Assembly (NCBI GenBank): GCA_007121995.1
Contig: SKJK01000334.1
Span: 1 to 6,983, forward strand
Direction: 5' to 3'
Origin: Desulfobulbaceae bacterium
Lineage (GTDB): Bacteria; Desulfobacterota; Desulfobulbia; Desulfobulbales; Desulfobulbaceae
DNA length: 6,983 nucleotides
A program made the translations under genes and the position numbers. The notes beneath the pieces are model-generated. The model did no database searches. It was not told where the DNA came from and saw nothing but the letters and a program-made list of their open reading frames with translations. This document shows positions 1 to 6,983 of the stretch, piece after piece. Positions within the stretch are counted from its first letter, which is position 1. Each line of letters opens with the position of its first letter.

Positions 1-2764
1 CATCGGCCCCGGCATCCCTGGCTATTTGTGAATTCAATCGATCGGAATATCCGGTGCATAAAATAACCGGCATATCAGGGTATAATTGATGAATATCTTT
101 GATCAACTGGATACCTGTTCGCTTAGGCATGGTCTGGTCGGTGAAGACCAGGTCGACTTTTTTTTCAGAGTTTTTGATTAGATCGAGAACCTTATCTGGA
201 TCACTTGTAATGGTGACGGTATACCCCAGATGATTGAGCATCATCCGGCAGGTTTCCAGGATTTCCTTTTCATCATCCACAACCAGGATATGTTCGCTTC
301 CTATGGGAAGCGGATCTTCGCTGCTTTTCAAGAGACCATTGGCCCTGTTTTCGGTTTCCGGAAGCAGCACGGTAAAAGTGGTTCCTTCACCAGGACTGGA
401 TTGCACAGAGATTTCGCCTCCCAGTTCCCGAACGATACCATGGACGACACTGAGCCCCATCCCTGTTCCTTCTCCAGGTTTTTTGGTCGTAAAGAAAGGG
501 GTAAAAATATGATGAATGACATCACTGTCAATGCCTTTGCCGGTATCCTGAACGACCAGAGATACCCATGAACCGGTGTGTTCTGATCCTTTTCTATCCT
601 TGGAGAGGGATATTCGCTGAAGCTGGATGGTAAGCTGGCCGCCCTGTTCACGCATGGAATAAAAGGCATTGGCACAGAGATTCATCACAACCTGTTGAAT
701 TTGTACCGGAGCCGCAAGTACTTGCGCATCAGTTGCCTTAAGGTCCTGAATGATGGCAATAGTCGAGGGCAGGGTGGCTCGCATTAATCTCAGACTTTCC
801 TTGATCAACGGAGCCATCATAGCCGGCACCTTTTCTTCGGCGGATTGACGACTGAAGGTCAGAATCTGTTGAACGAGATCAGCGGCCCTTCTGCCCCCCT
901 GTCGGATATGGAGAAGATTATTGTGGAGATCGGTGTCCGGAGTAACCTGGATCAGCGCCATATCGGTGAAGCCGATGATACCACCGAGAATATTGTTAAA
1001 ATCATGGGCAATTCCACCGGCCAGCGTACCAATGGCTTCCATTTTTTGAGCTTGGCGCATTCTCGATTCGATTTCGACGTCGTGGGTGATGTCACGCTGT
1101 ACTACAATAAAGTGGGCAACCACGCCAGTGACATCACGCAGAGGAGAAACGGTGGCTCCAGCTACAAACAGGCTGCTATCCCGCCGGCGGTTGACAATTC
1201 TGCCCCGCCATACCTCTCCCTGGCTGACCACCTGCATCTGTTCATCGAAATGCGCTTCCTGTTCTTTGGCCCAAAGAAGCCGCACCGATCGGCCGAGGCA
1301 TTCTTCCCGGTCATAGCCGGTCATTTCAATTAAGGCATTATTGACATAATCAATAGTTCCGAATTGGTCGGCAATAAGAACTGCTTCCTTGACTTGGTCG
1401 ACGGCCTCGGTCAAGCGACGACGGCGTTCTTCGGCTTTGCGCTCTTCGGTGACATCCCGAATAATAACAGTATATTGCTCTCGATCTCCCAGACGATAGG
1501 GCGCTGTGGTTATAACAATGGTACGAGGACTGCCATTGAGCGTTAGAAGGATGGCCTCATGAGCATTGACGACTGGTCCTGCAGGTTCAACCAGAATAGC
1601 AGCTATCGATTCCCTGGACTTGGGATGGAGAAAATCGGTAAATAATCGACCAATCACCTGATTGCCGGATTTTCCCTCCACCATGTGTACCGCCGCTCGA
1701 TTCGCATACGCAATAACATCATTTTTTCCAACCAGAAAGACGCCCATCGGTGCCAGGTCAAGCAGACCGGCCAGATGTTCTTGCACCACGCGTAGTTCAT
1801 GCTCTTCCCGTCTTCGGGCCATAATACCACTTAACACCATGCCAAGCAGACCAACGGTTACCACCGCGACCACAGTTACCAGCAGCCACTGGGAGCGAAA
1901 GCCGGCCATGGCGCCCAATACCTCTCGTGAGGGAGTTACAGAAACAATGGACCAGACTTCCCTGCCTGGTAGTTGAACCGGAAAGATAGTGGCAAACATT
2001 TTTCCGGAAAAACCAGGAGGAGCTGTCAGGATGTTACCGGAAAAAAGGAGAATAGATTGTTCACTCCCCAGAATTTTACGCCGTAAACCGGCAAGATCCT
2101 CGGCTTTACCAGGCAGTTGATCAAGGCTGCGACCAATCAGTTGGAGATCAGGAGCATGAAGTATAGTACCTTCACTGTTTATCACCAGGACATATCCATC
2201 CGGTTGCACAGGGAAAGGCTCAATTGAGCGGGAAGTGATATCTCGAAACGGCAGCTGAAAAGATAGACAGCCGTCATAATCCTGGCCTTCGGGAACAGCA
2301 GCGGAAAAAAAGATTCGATCCTCTTGGCCGGAAGAGGATATGAGACCAGAGACCATCGGCCCTGGATAGTCCTTTTGTCGTTGGCACACCTCTGCTACGA
2401 TATCCTGTTCGTTGCCGCTTTCTGGTGGTAATGAAAAAAGGAGCGATCCTTGGCTGTCTGTCCGCTGAATCGCGACAATATCATCAGGCCGAATAGAGAG
2501 AAAATCATCCAGAAGCACTTTGCCACTGTCTTGCATATCACGGATGGATGGCTGGACAATGAGATAAGTAAGTGCCCTTTCATAGGTTGAAAAATAGGAT
2601 TTCAGAGTTGTAGCTGCTTGCCTGGAAAGCAATATCTGTTGCTCTCGGTGGGTCTCGATGGTCTTGTTACGAACAGAGAGATAGGGTAGGTAAAACAATC
2701 CGGCAAGAACCAGAGTGGCCAACAGGGGAAGAGTGATGTGCTGGTACTTGAACCATAGTCTCAT
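1..2764 (-). CDS. Hybrid sensor histidine kinase (dCache - PAS - PAS - HisKA - HATPase - receiver), 3' end cut by window edge
   Basis: Reading the minus strand from the ATG at 2764 gives one uninterrupted frame of 921 codons to the left window edge. A membrane segment at residues about 10-28 and a second at about 293-313 enclose a periplasmic double-Cache-like sensor (about 30-288) with only two cysteines, C127 and C166. I see no HAMP domain. Two PAS domains follow (about 331-445 and 452-572), then a HisKA domain with the phospho-acceptor in GGIAHDFNN (H587). The HATPase has its N box around N695, the G1 box DTGKG at D740 and the G2 box GEGTGMG near 764-770. The receiver has acidic pair D830/D831, phospho-acceptor D876 in FTDQTMP, and the conserved threonine T904. 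The expected lysine and the C-terminus lie outside the window. It should autophosphorylate on H587 and pass phosphate to D876. The ligand is unknown; dCache domains commonly bind amino acids, carboxylates or other small molecules. The ribosome binding site is weak, but the frame upstream of this ATG offers no better start. Confidence 0.95.
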   Translation of the reverse strand, partial: MRLWFKYQHITLPLLATLVLAGLFYLPYLSVRNKTIETHREQQILLSRQAATTLKSYFSTYERALTYLIVQPSIRDMQDSGKVLLDDFLSIRPDDIVAIQRTDSQGSLLFSLPPESGNEQDIVAEVCQRQKDYPGPMVSGLISSSGQEDRIFFSAAVPEGQDYDGCLSFQLPFRDITSRSIEPFPVQPDGYVLVINSEGTILHAPDLQLIGRSLDQLPGKAEDLAGLRRKILGSEQSILLFSGNILTAPPGFSGKMFATIFPVQLPGREVWSIVSVTPSREVLGAMAGFRSQWLLVTVVAVVTVGLLGMVLSGIMARRREEHELRVVQEHLAGLLDLAPMGVFLVGKNDVIAYANRAAVHMVEGKSGNQVIGRLFTDFLHPKSRESIAAILVEPAGPVVNAHEAILLTLNGSPRTIVITTAPYRLGDREQYTVIIRDVTEERKAEERRRRLTEAVDQVKEAVLIADQFGTIDYVNNALIEMTGYDREECLGRSVRLLWAKEQEAHFDEQMQVVSQGEVWRGRIVNRRRDSSLFVAGATVSPLRDVTGVVAHFIVVQRDITHDVEIESRMRQAQKMEAIGTLAGGIAHDFNNILGGIIGFTDMALIQVTPDTDLHNNLLHIRQGGRRAADLVQQILTFSRQSAEEKVPAMMAPLIKESLRLMRATLPSTIAIIQDLKATDAQVLAAPVQIQQVVMNLCANAFYSMREQGGQLTIQLQRISLSKDRKGSEHTGSWVSLVVQDTGKGIDSDVIHHIFTPFFTTKKPGEGTGMGLSVVHGIVRELGGEISVQSSPGEGTTFTVLLPETENRANGLLKSSEDPLPIGSEHILVVDDEKEILETCRMMLNHLGYTVTITSDPDKVLDLIKNSEKKVDLVFTDQTMPKRTGIQLIKDIHQLYPDMPVILCTGYSDRLNSQIARDAGAD

Positions 2765-2811
2765 ACTGTCGTATCCAAAAAAAACTCACCGAAAGACTCT
2801 TTCATAATTCA

Positions 2812-2839
2812 AGTATAGCAAACCCGGTATAATTACAAA
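2812..2839 (-). promoter_or_regulatory. Candidate sigma70-type promoter for the histidine kinase gene
   Basis: On the minus strand a TTTGTA (-35-like, 2834-2839) is followed after 16 bases by TATACT (-10-like, 2812-2817), about 48 bases before the kinase ATG. The -10 matches the consensus at five of six positions; the -35 is poor. The placement fits a short leader. This is pattern matching only, in an AT-rich stretch where chance matches are frequent. Confidence 0.35.
2828..2833 (+). promoter_or_regulatory. Perfect TATAAT on the plus strand, possible -10 reading into the palindromic block
   Basis: A consensus -10 hexamer lies about 48 bases upstream of the long palindrome and points toward it. 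There is no good -35 at the usual distance and no TG extension, so as a promoter it is weak. It matters because it would place the palindrome near the 5' end of a plus-strand transcript, the strand on which the palindrome folds best. It overlaps the spacer of the opposing kinase promoter. Confidence 0.2.
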
Positions 2840-2880
2840 AAATTATTTTGAAACGTTTTGTAGTTATCCTGGATCCGTGA

Positions 2881-2979
2881 GCGTTTGTCCGTGCGTCAGC
2901 TTTGTTGTCCGTGACCGTTCGATTAAAGTAAACTTTATCGGACGGTTACGGGCAATGAAGATGGCGTGCGGACGAACGC
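2881..2979 (+). repeat. Long imperfect inverted repeat (99 bases), predicted RNA hairpin with plus-strand-specific G-U pairs
   Basis: Bases 2881-2928 pair with 2933-2979, closing a UAAA loop at 2929-2932. I count 46 pairs with one G/A mismatch (2899/2961) and one bulged U (2923 or 2924). Nine pairs are not Watson-Crick (5'-arm bases 2886, 2892, 2893, 2896, 2903, 2904, 2908, 2913, 2919), and all nine are G-U when the plus strand is RNA; on the minus strand they would all be A-C mismatches. This one-sided pattern argues for a folded plus-strand RNA (or folded single-stranded DNA) rather than a DNA dyad. I do not recognise the family. It could be a small noncoding RNA, part of a long lysR leader, or a copy of a dispersed palindromic element (REP/MITE type). 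There is no poly-U tract directly after it, so it is not a standard terminator. Confidence 0.75.
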
Positions 2980-2990
2980 CCCGAAGGGCG
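2977..2990. repeat. Short GC-rich hairpin overlapping the 3' end of the long palindrome
   Basis: CGCCC (2977-2981) and GGGCG (2986-2990) are perfect complements around a four-base loop, CGAA on the plus strand and TTCG on the minus strand. On the minus strand the loop is the C(UUCG)G type, a known extra-stable RNA tetraloop. Its first three bases are also the last three of the long palindrome, so those outer pairs compete. No T-run follows on either strand, so a Rho-independent terminator is not supported. Confidence 0.55.
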
Positions 2991-3005
2991 GCGGGTGAAG
3001 ACATA

Positions 3006-3033
3006 TTGCAAAGAAAATCGCCGCATTTATAAC
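3006..3033 (+). promoter_or_regulatory. Candidate sigma70-type promoter for the LysR gene
   Basis: TTGCAA (3006-3011, four of six -35 positions) and TATAAC (3028-3033, five of six -10 positions) are separated by 16 bases. Transcription would begin near 3040 and leave a leader of roughly 125 bases before the ATG at 3168. This is the best promoter-like pattern upstream of the LysR gene. If it is the real start, the palindrome at 2881-2979 is upstream of the transcript. Confidence 0.4.
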
Positions 3034-3036
3034 CTG

Positions 3037-3047
3037 TTTACAGTAAA
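3037..3047. promoter_or_regulatory. Small perfect dyad just downstream of the candidate lysR promoter
   Basis: TTTAC (3037-3041) and GTAAA (3043-3047) are inverted repeats around a single A, sitting at the predicted transcription start. LysR-type proteins usually bind interrupted dyads with a T-N11-A core and often repress their own gene, so an operator role is conceivable. The dyad is short and AT-rich, and chance is a fair alternative. Confidence 0.2.
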
Positions 3048-3167
3048 ATGAGCTCCAAAAAAGACTCCAGCCGTCACGGATTCAGGGTTATTTCCGGCGG
3101 TCCTGGCACAGACAAAACCCATACCGTAGCGACTTCTCAACGATAACGATTCTTTTGAATAGTGACC

Positions 3168-4103
3168 ATGGATATCAAAAAACTGGATGTATTTTGCAAG
3201 GTGGTGGAGTTGAAAAGTTTCACCAAAGCCGCCGAGGTTGTTCGCCTCTCGCAGCCAACGGTCAGTGAACATATTCGCAGTCTGGAAAAAGATATTGGTC
3301 AAAAATTGATCGATCGTCTGGGCCGTGATGTCGAACCAACCCCGGTGGGCCATCTCCTTTACGGTCATGCAGTGCGCATGCTCCGCCTGCAGCAGGAAAC
3401 GCTGCAGGCCATCGCCGACTATCAAGGGACATTACGTGGTACCCTGCATCTCGGTGCCGGCACCATCCCCGGGACCTATATTCTCCCAGCCATAATCGGA
3501 TTATTCTGTCATCGCTATCCAGAGGTCAAACCCTGCCTGCATATTACCGGATCCAAAACCATTGCCGCCGGCGTTCTGGCCGGTGATTTTGACCTTGGCC
3601 TGGTTGGCGGAGTCTGGAGTGAACGGGGATTGGATTGGGTTCCCGTTTTTACTGATACCCTGGTTGTGGCTGTGCCCCCGACCAACTCTCTGGCGTCCAG
3701 ACGATCGTTGCCAGTGGCTGAACTTTTTACCCACCCATTCATCCTGCGCGAGCCCGGTTCCGGGACGCGCCGGGTTGTCGCCGGATTGCTCGATCAACAG
3801 GGATTACGGGAAAGTGATCTACGGGACGTGGCTGTGCTGGGGAGTAACGAAGCGGTCAAGGAGGCTGTCAAGGCGGGATTGGGTCTTTCGATACTCTCTT
3901 TACGCTCGGTGGTCGAAGATGTCCGCCATGGTTTGATCAAAACTCTTGTCCTGGAGGATGCGCCTGCAGATCGCACCATTTATCTCATCCAGCGGAAAAA
4001 TCGAGAACCATCCCCCATCGCCGCAGCTTTTACGGCGTCGCTGGTCACCAATCACGAAGGGGGGAACGTTCAAAGATACCCACTGAAAACGGTTTGCCCC
4101 TGA
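3168..4103 (+). CDS. LysR-family transcriptional regulator (selenium-metabolism-type resemblance)
   Basis: A 311-residue protein of normal LysR length. Residues 1-60 form the winged helix-turn-helix, with the recognition region SFTKAAEVVRLSQPTVSEHI at about 17-36; a linker helix follows. From about 91 to 293 there is a periplasmic-binding-protein-like effector domain, including FILREPGSGTRR (191-202) and the GSNEAVKEAVKAGLGLSILS segment (225-244), which are typical of the CysB/CbbR branch. The overall wording (MDIKKLDVFCKVVELKSFT, DRLGRDV, GTIPGTYILP) resembles LysR proteins annotated as selenium-metabolism-associated in Desulfobacterota; this is from memory and no selenium gene is visible here. 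Start: the ATG at 3168 gives the canonical family N-terminus; an in-frame GTG at 3162 would add two residues, and neither has a clear ribosome binding site. The stop overlaps the next gene by one base, implying co-expression. The divergent sensor kinase gene may or may not be a target. Confidence 0.92.
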   Translation: MDIKKLDVFCKVVELKSFTKAAEVVRLSQPTVSEHIRSLEKDIGQKLIDRLGRDVEPTPVGHLLYGHAVRMLRLQQETLQAIADYQGTLRGTLHLGAGTIPGTYILPAIIGLFCHRYPEVKPCLHITGSKTIAAGVLAGDFDLGLVGGVWSERGLDWVPVFTDTLVVAVPPTNSLASRRSLPVAELFTHPFILREPGSGTRRVVAGLLDQQGLRESDLRDVAVLGSNEAVKEAVKAGLGLSILSLRSVVEDVRHGLIKTLVLEDAPADRTIYLIQRKNREPSPIAAAFTASLVTNHEGGNVQRYPLKTVCP

Positions 4104-5221
4104 TGCTCCGATTGGTGAACATGGAGACCATGGACGCGTTGCATTTTTTTTTGCCGCACCTGACCGGTGTCAAGGTGTGCCCTTTGGGACAGGGCAACAT
4201 CAACGATACCTGGCGGGTGGATCTGCCCAATGAGCAAAAAAGGGTTCTGCAACGTCTCCATCCCGGCGTTTTTCACGATCCCGCCGCGGTCATGGCTAAC
4301 ATCCGACACGTAACTGAACATCTGCAGCGGATGGGCCCTTCCCCGCCGCTGGTCTTTTACCGCCTCCTCACTAATCCGGATGGCAGAGATTTGTATCTTG
4401 ATCCTGCCGGACATTGCTGGCGTTTGTTGACTTATATTGACAACACCAGGACTCTGCAGACACTTCAACACGAAAGACAGGCTCGAGAAATCGGTTTTTT
4501 GTTGGGATCTTTTCATCTATTGACAGTGGAAATCGATATCGAGGCGCTCACCGACCCGTTGCCTGATCTGCACATCACGCCCCGGTATCTGGAACAGTAC
4601 GACGTCTGCTGCCGTACCTCGCGAAGCACAACCCGGTGGGAAACATTTTGCCACGATTCTATCGATCAACTGCGGGCAACAGCCTCAATCCTTGAACGAA
4701 CAAAACATGAACTGACCCAACGGGTGATTCACGGGGATCCCAAAACAAGTAATGTTCTTTTTGCCATGGAAACGGATCAGGCCATTAGTCTCATTGATTT
4801 TGACACAGTCAAGCCTGGATTACTTCTCCATGATCTCGGTGATTGTCTCAGATCCTGCTGTAACCGTATTGGGGAGGCCTGCAGGCAACCGACGGCAACC
4901 GCTTTTGATGCCGATTTTTTCCAGGCCTTGCTCACTGGTTACATGCAGGTGGCCGGACACCTGCTTGTTTCGGCGGACCGGGCTCTCCTGGTGGAGTCGG
5001 TCAAAGTCATCAGTTTTGAGCTGGGATTACGTTTTTTCATCGATCACCTGAACGGTAATCGATACTTTAAAGTTGACCGGGACGGGCAAAATCTGGATCG
5101 TGCCCTGGTCCAGTTCCACCTCAACCAATCCATCAACGATCAACAAAAAGATCTGGAACAGCGGTTCCGTCGTCTTTGTCAGGCTGTGGACCAAGATCTT
5201 CGAAGCGATTTTGACCTGTAA
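4103..5221 (+). CDS. APH-fold phosphotransferase, N-acetylhexosamine 1-kinase-like
   Basis: A 372-residue cytoplasmic kinase of the aminoglycoside phosphotransferase / choline kinase fold. The N-terminal nucleotide-binding lobe has GQGNINDTW (29-37) and the QRLHPGVFHDPAAVMANI segment (from Q50), both characteristic of the NahK-like branch that phosphorylates free sugars such as GlcNAc or GalNAc at C1. The catalytic loop is HGDPKTSN (H210, D212 as likely base, N217). The metal-binding segment is IDFDTVKPG (D232, D234), followed by HDLGD (243-247). All core kinase residues are present. NahK-branch members usually have HND at the loop, so HGD here is a variant and the substrate is uncertain; another sugar or amino-alcohol is possible. 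Start: the ATG at 4103 overlaps the lysR TGA (TGATG), consistent with translational coupling; ATGs at 4121 and 4130 and a TTG at 4094 are alternatives, none with a strong ribosome binding site. It is probably in one operon with the LysR gene. Confidence 0.85.
   Translation: MLRLVNMETMDALHFFLPHLTGVKVCPLGQGNINDTWRVDLPNEQKRVLQRLHPGVFHDPAAVMANIRHVTEHLQRMGPSPPLVFYRLLTNPDGRDLYLDPAGHCWRLLTYIDNTRTLQTLQHERQAREIGFLLGSFHLLTVEIDIEALTDPLPDLHITPRYLEQYDVCCRTSRSTTRWETFCHDSIDQLRATASILERTKHELTQRVIHGDPKTSNVLFAMETDQAISLIDFDTVKPGLLLHDLGDCLRSCCNRIGEACRQPTATAFDADFFQALLTGYMQVAGHLLVSADRALLVESVKVISFELGLRFFIDHLNGNRYFKVDRDGQNLDRALVQFHLNQSINDQQKDLEQRFRRLCQAVDQDLRSDFDL
4144..4152 (+). other. T9 homopolymer inside the kinase coding sequence
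   Basis: Nine consecutive T run from the third base of codon 14 through codon 17 (His-Phe-Phe-Leu) of the kinase gene. Runs of this length near a start codon are known sites of replication or transcriptional slippage. In the given sequence the reading frame is intact across it. Confidence 0.5.
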
Positions 5222-5386
5222 TATAATTATTCTTCAATGTTGCACCTGCGGACCAGATGACTGCCGTGTATCGAATCACTATTGCCCGCCAGTCCGCTTG
5301 TCCACATAATGAAGCATTGACAAACGGCTCCCGTTTCCTGGTCCAGCGGTATTGGACTTGCAACCCTTAGCCAGCGTTCACCATCC

Positions 5387-5415
5387 TTGCATTTGCCTGC
5401 CGCCCGGTTTATAGC
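5387..5415 (+). promoter_or_regulatory. Weak candidate promoter for the FKBP-tgt unit
   Basis: TTGCAT (5387-5392) and TATAGC (5410-5415) are separated by 17 bases, about 88 bases before the FKBP start. The spacing is ideal but each box has only three to four consensus bases. It is the best pair I can see in this gap. Confidence 0.25.
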
Positions 5416-5455
5416 AGTGGTTAAACTGGTGTTCGTTGTACGGTTCACCACCCTC

Positions 5456-5478
5456 CCGGTGCGGATTTTTCGGACCGG
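5456..5478 (+). repeat. Small hairpin in the FKBP leader
   Basis: CCGGTGCG (5456-5463) and CGGACCGG (5471-5478) pair at seven of eight positions around the loop GATTTTT. It lies 15 bases before the ribosome binding site, too far to mask it. It could be a leader structure or chance; there is no downstream U-run that would make it a terminator. Confidence 0.3.
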
Positions 5479-5493
5479 TCACCATTGTTTACG

Positions 5494-5498
5494 AGGAG
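5494..5498 (+). promoter_or_regulatory. Ribosome binding site of the FKBP gene
   Basis: AGGAG four bases before the ATG at 5503, extended by further purines (GAGAG). It is the strongest Shine-Dalgarno in the window and decides the start at 5503 over the upstream in-frame TTG at 5485, which lies before this motif. Confidence 0.8.
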
Positions 5499-5502
5499 AG
5501 AG

Positions 5503-5931
5503 ATGATTATCAGTCAAGGAAAATCCGTTGCCATAACCTACACCCTGACCCTTGATAACGGCGAGACCGTTGACAGTAATGTTGACGGAGAACTACTGTG
5601 TTACACCCAGGGGCGCGAGGAAATCATTACCGGTCTGGAGCAGGCGCTGGAAGGCCGAAAGACCGGTGAAACCTTCCAGGTAAGCATCGAACCAGAAAAT
5701 GGGTACGGTGTTGCCTCCGAGGAGGCTCTAATTCAGGTACCGCTCGATCATCTTCCTGAGGAGGCCCGAGAAGTCGGTTCCGTTCTCACCGCGGTTGGAC
5801 CGCAGGGGCAGGAGTTGCAGGGGGTCATCACTGAATTGTCCGATTCCATGGCCGCTCTTAATTTCAATCACCCCTTGGCCGGGGAAACGCTTCATTTTGA
5901 CGTGACCGTTGTTGAGGTCAAAGAATCGTAA
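5503..5931 (+). CDS. SlyD-like FKBP-type peptidyl-prolyl cis-trans isomerase
   Basis: A 142-residue cytoplasmic protein that matches the SlyD/FkpB arrangement. The N-terminal FKBP strands contain ITYTLTLDNGETVDSN (11-26), the GLEQALEGRKTGE segment (44-56) and ENGYG (65-69). An inserted chaperone-like 'flap' region occupies about 70-119. The FKBP fold is closed by NHPLAGETLHFDVTVVEV (122-139), a hallmark of this family. Such proteins catalyse proline isomerisation and hold folding intermediates. It ends directly after the FKBP core, so the His/Cys-rich metal-binding tail of E. coli SlyD is absent, as in many non-enteric homologues; a nickel-delivery role is therefore not indicated. I leave the symbol blank because slyD versus fkpB cannot be settled here. 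No signal peptide is seen. tgt follows after 24 bases with no terminator between, so the two are probably co-transcribed. Confidence 0.93.
   Translation: MIISQGKSVAITYTLTLDNGETVDSNVDGELLCYTQGREEIITGLEQALEGRKTGETFQVSIEPENGYGVASEEALIQVPLDHLPEEAREVGSVLTAVGPQGQELQGVITELSDSMAALNFNHPLAGETLHFDVTVVEVKES

Positions 5932-6983
<1,052 letters not shown>

Larger units (their letters stand above)
5222..5502. other. Intergenic stretch of about 280 bases without a convincing gene
   Basis: It separates the kinase stop from the FKBP start. A plus-strand frame of 37 codons (ATG 5257 to TAG 5368) and a minus-strand frame of 74 codons (GTG 5451 to stop at 5227) exist, but neither has a ribosome binding site or a recognisable family. 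No tRNA-like fold and no Rho-independent terminator is evident after the kinase gene. A small perfect dyad, AAACGG-CTC-CCGTTT, lies at about 5323-5337. The downstream end probably holds the promoter and leader of the FKBP-tgt unit. Confidence 0.6.

Noticed and set aside
230..1976. Several plus-strand open frames (for example 230-571, 845-1333, 1662-1976)
   Set aside because: They lie antisense within the histidine kinase gene, whose domains and motifs are continuous over the same bases; none shows a family motif.
2881..2990. Integron attC site or retron msr/msd locus
   Set aside because: The ends do not match the attC core-site consensus, and there is no integrase, gene cassette or reverse transcriptase in the window.
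2881..2990. Rho-independent terminator
   Set aside because: No poly-T run follows the stems on either strand, and the position upstream of both divergent genes does not suit a terminator.
3027..3425. Minus-strand frame of 132 codons spanning the lysR start
   Set aside because: Antisense to the well-supported LysR helix-turn-helix and promoter region, with no motif or ribosome binding site.
4070..4516. Minus-strand frame of 148 codons
   Set aside because: Antisense to the N-terminal lobe of the kinase gene; the plus-strand frame carries all the family motifs.
5317..5322. Perfect TTGACA as a -35 box
   Set aside because: No -10-like hexamer lies 15-19 bases downstream.
5227..5451. Minus-strand 74-codon frame as a real gene
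   Set aside because: GTG start without a ribosome binding site, no recognisable domain; kept only as an open question in the findings.

Overview
The window looks like a chromosomal segment of a Gram-negative, moderate-GC bacterium, most likely a Desulfobacterota (sulfate-reducer type) member. The basis is indirect: a large dCache-PAS-PAS hybrid histidine kinase, a LysR regulator of the type that clusters with 'selenium-metabolism' LysRs in deltaproteobacteria, and a SlyD-like FKBP followed by tgt. The taxonomic call is an inference from remembered family resemblance, not from a search. No transposase, phage gene, CRISPR array, rRNA or tRNA was found.

Layout: (1) 1-2764, minus strand: a membrane-bound hybrid sensor histidine kinase, complete at its N-terminus and cut by the left window edge inside its receiver domain. 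(2) 2765-3167: a divergent intergenic region of about 400 bases with candidate promoters for both flanking genes and, at 2881-2979, a striking 99-base imperfect palindrome. All nine of its transition mismatches become G-U wobbles in a plus-strand RNA, which suggests a structured RNA or a palindromic repeat element. A short GC-rich hairpin overlaps its 3' end. (3) 3168-4103: a LysR regulator, whose stop codon overlaps the start of (4) 4103-5221, an aminoglycoside-phosphotransferase-fold kinase resembling N-acetylhexosamine 1-kinases. The overlap implies translational coupling. (5) 5222-5502: about 280 bases without a convincing gene. (6) 5503-5931: a SlyD-like FKBP peptidyl-prolyl isomerase with a strong ribosome binding site, followed after 24 bases by (7) 5956-6983, queuine tRNA-ribosyltransferase (tgt), cut by the right window edge.

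Functionally there are three units: an environmental two-component sensor whose signal is unknown; a LysR-small-molecule-kinase pair; and a housekeeping pair of a folding helper and a tRNA-modification enzyme. The protein-coding genes are ordinary. The part least explained by known features is the palindromic block between the divergent sensor kinase and LysR genes.
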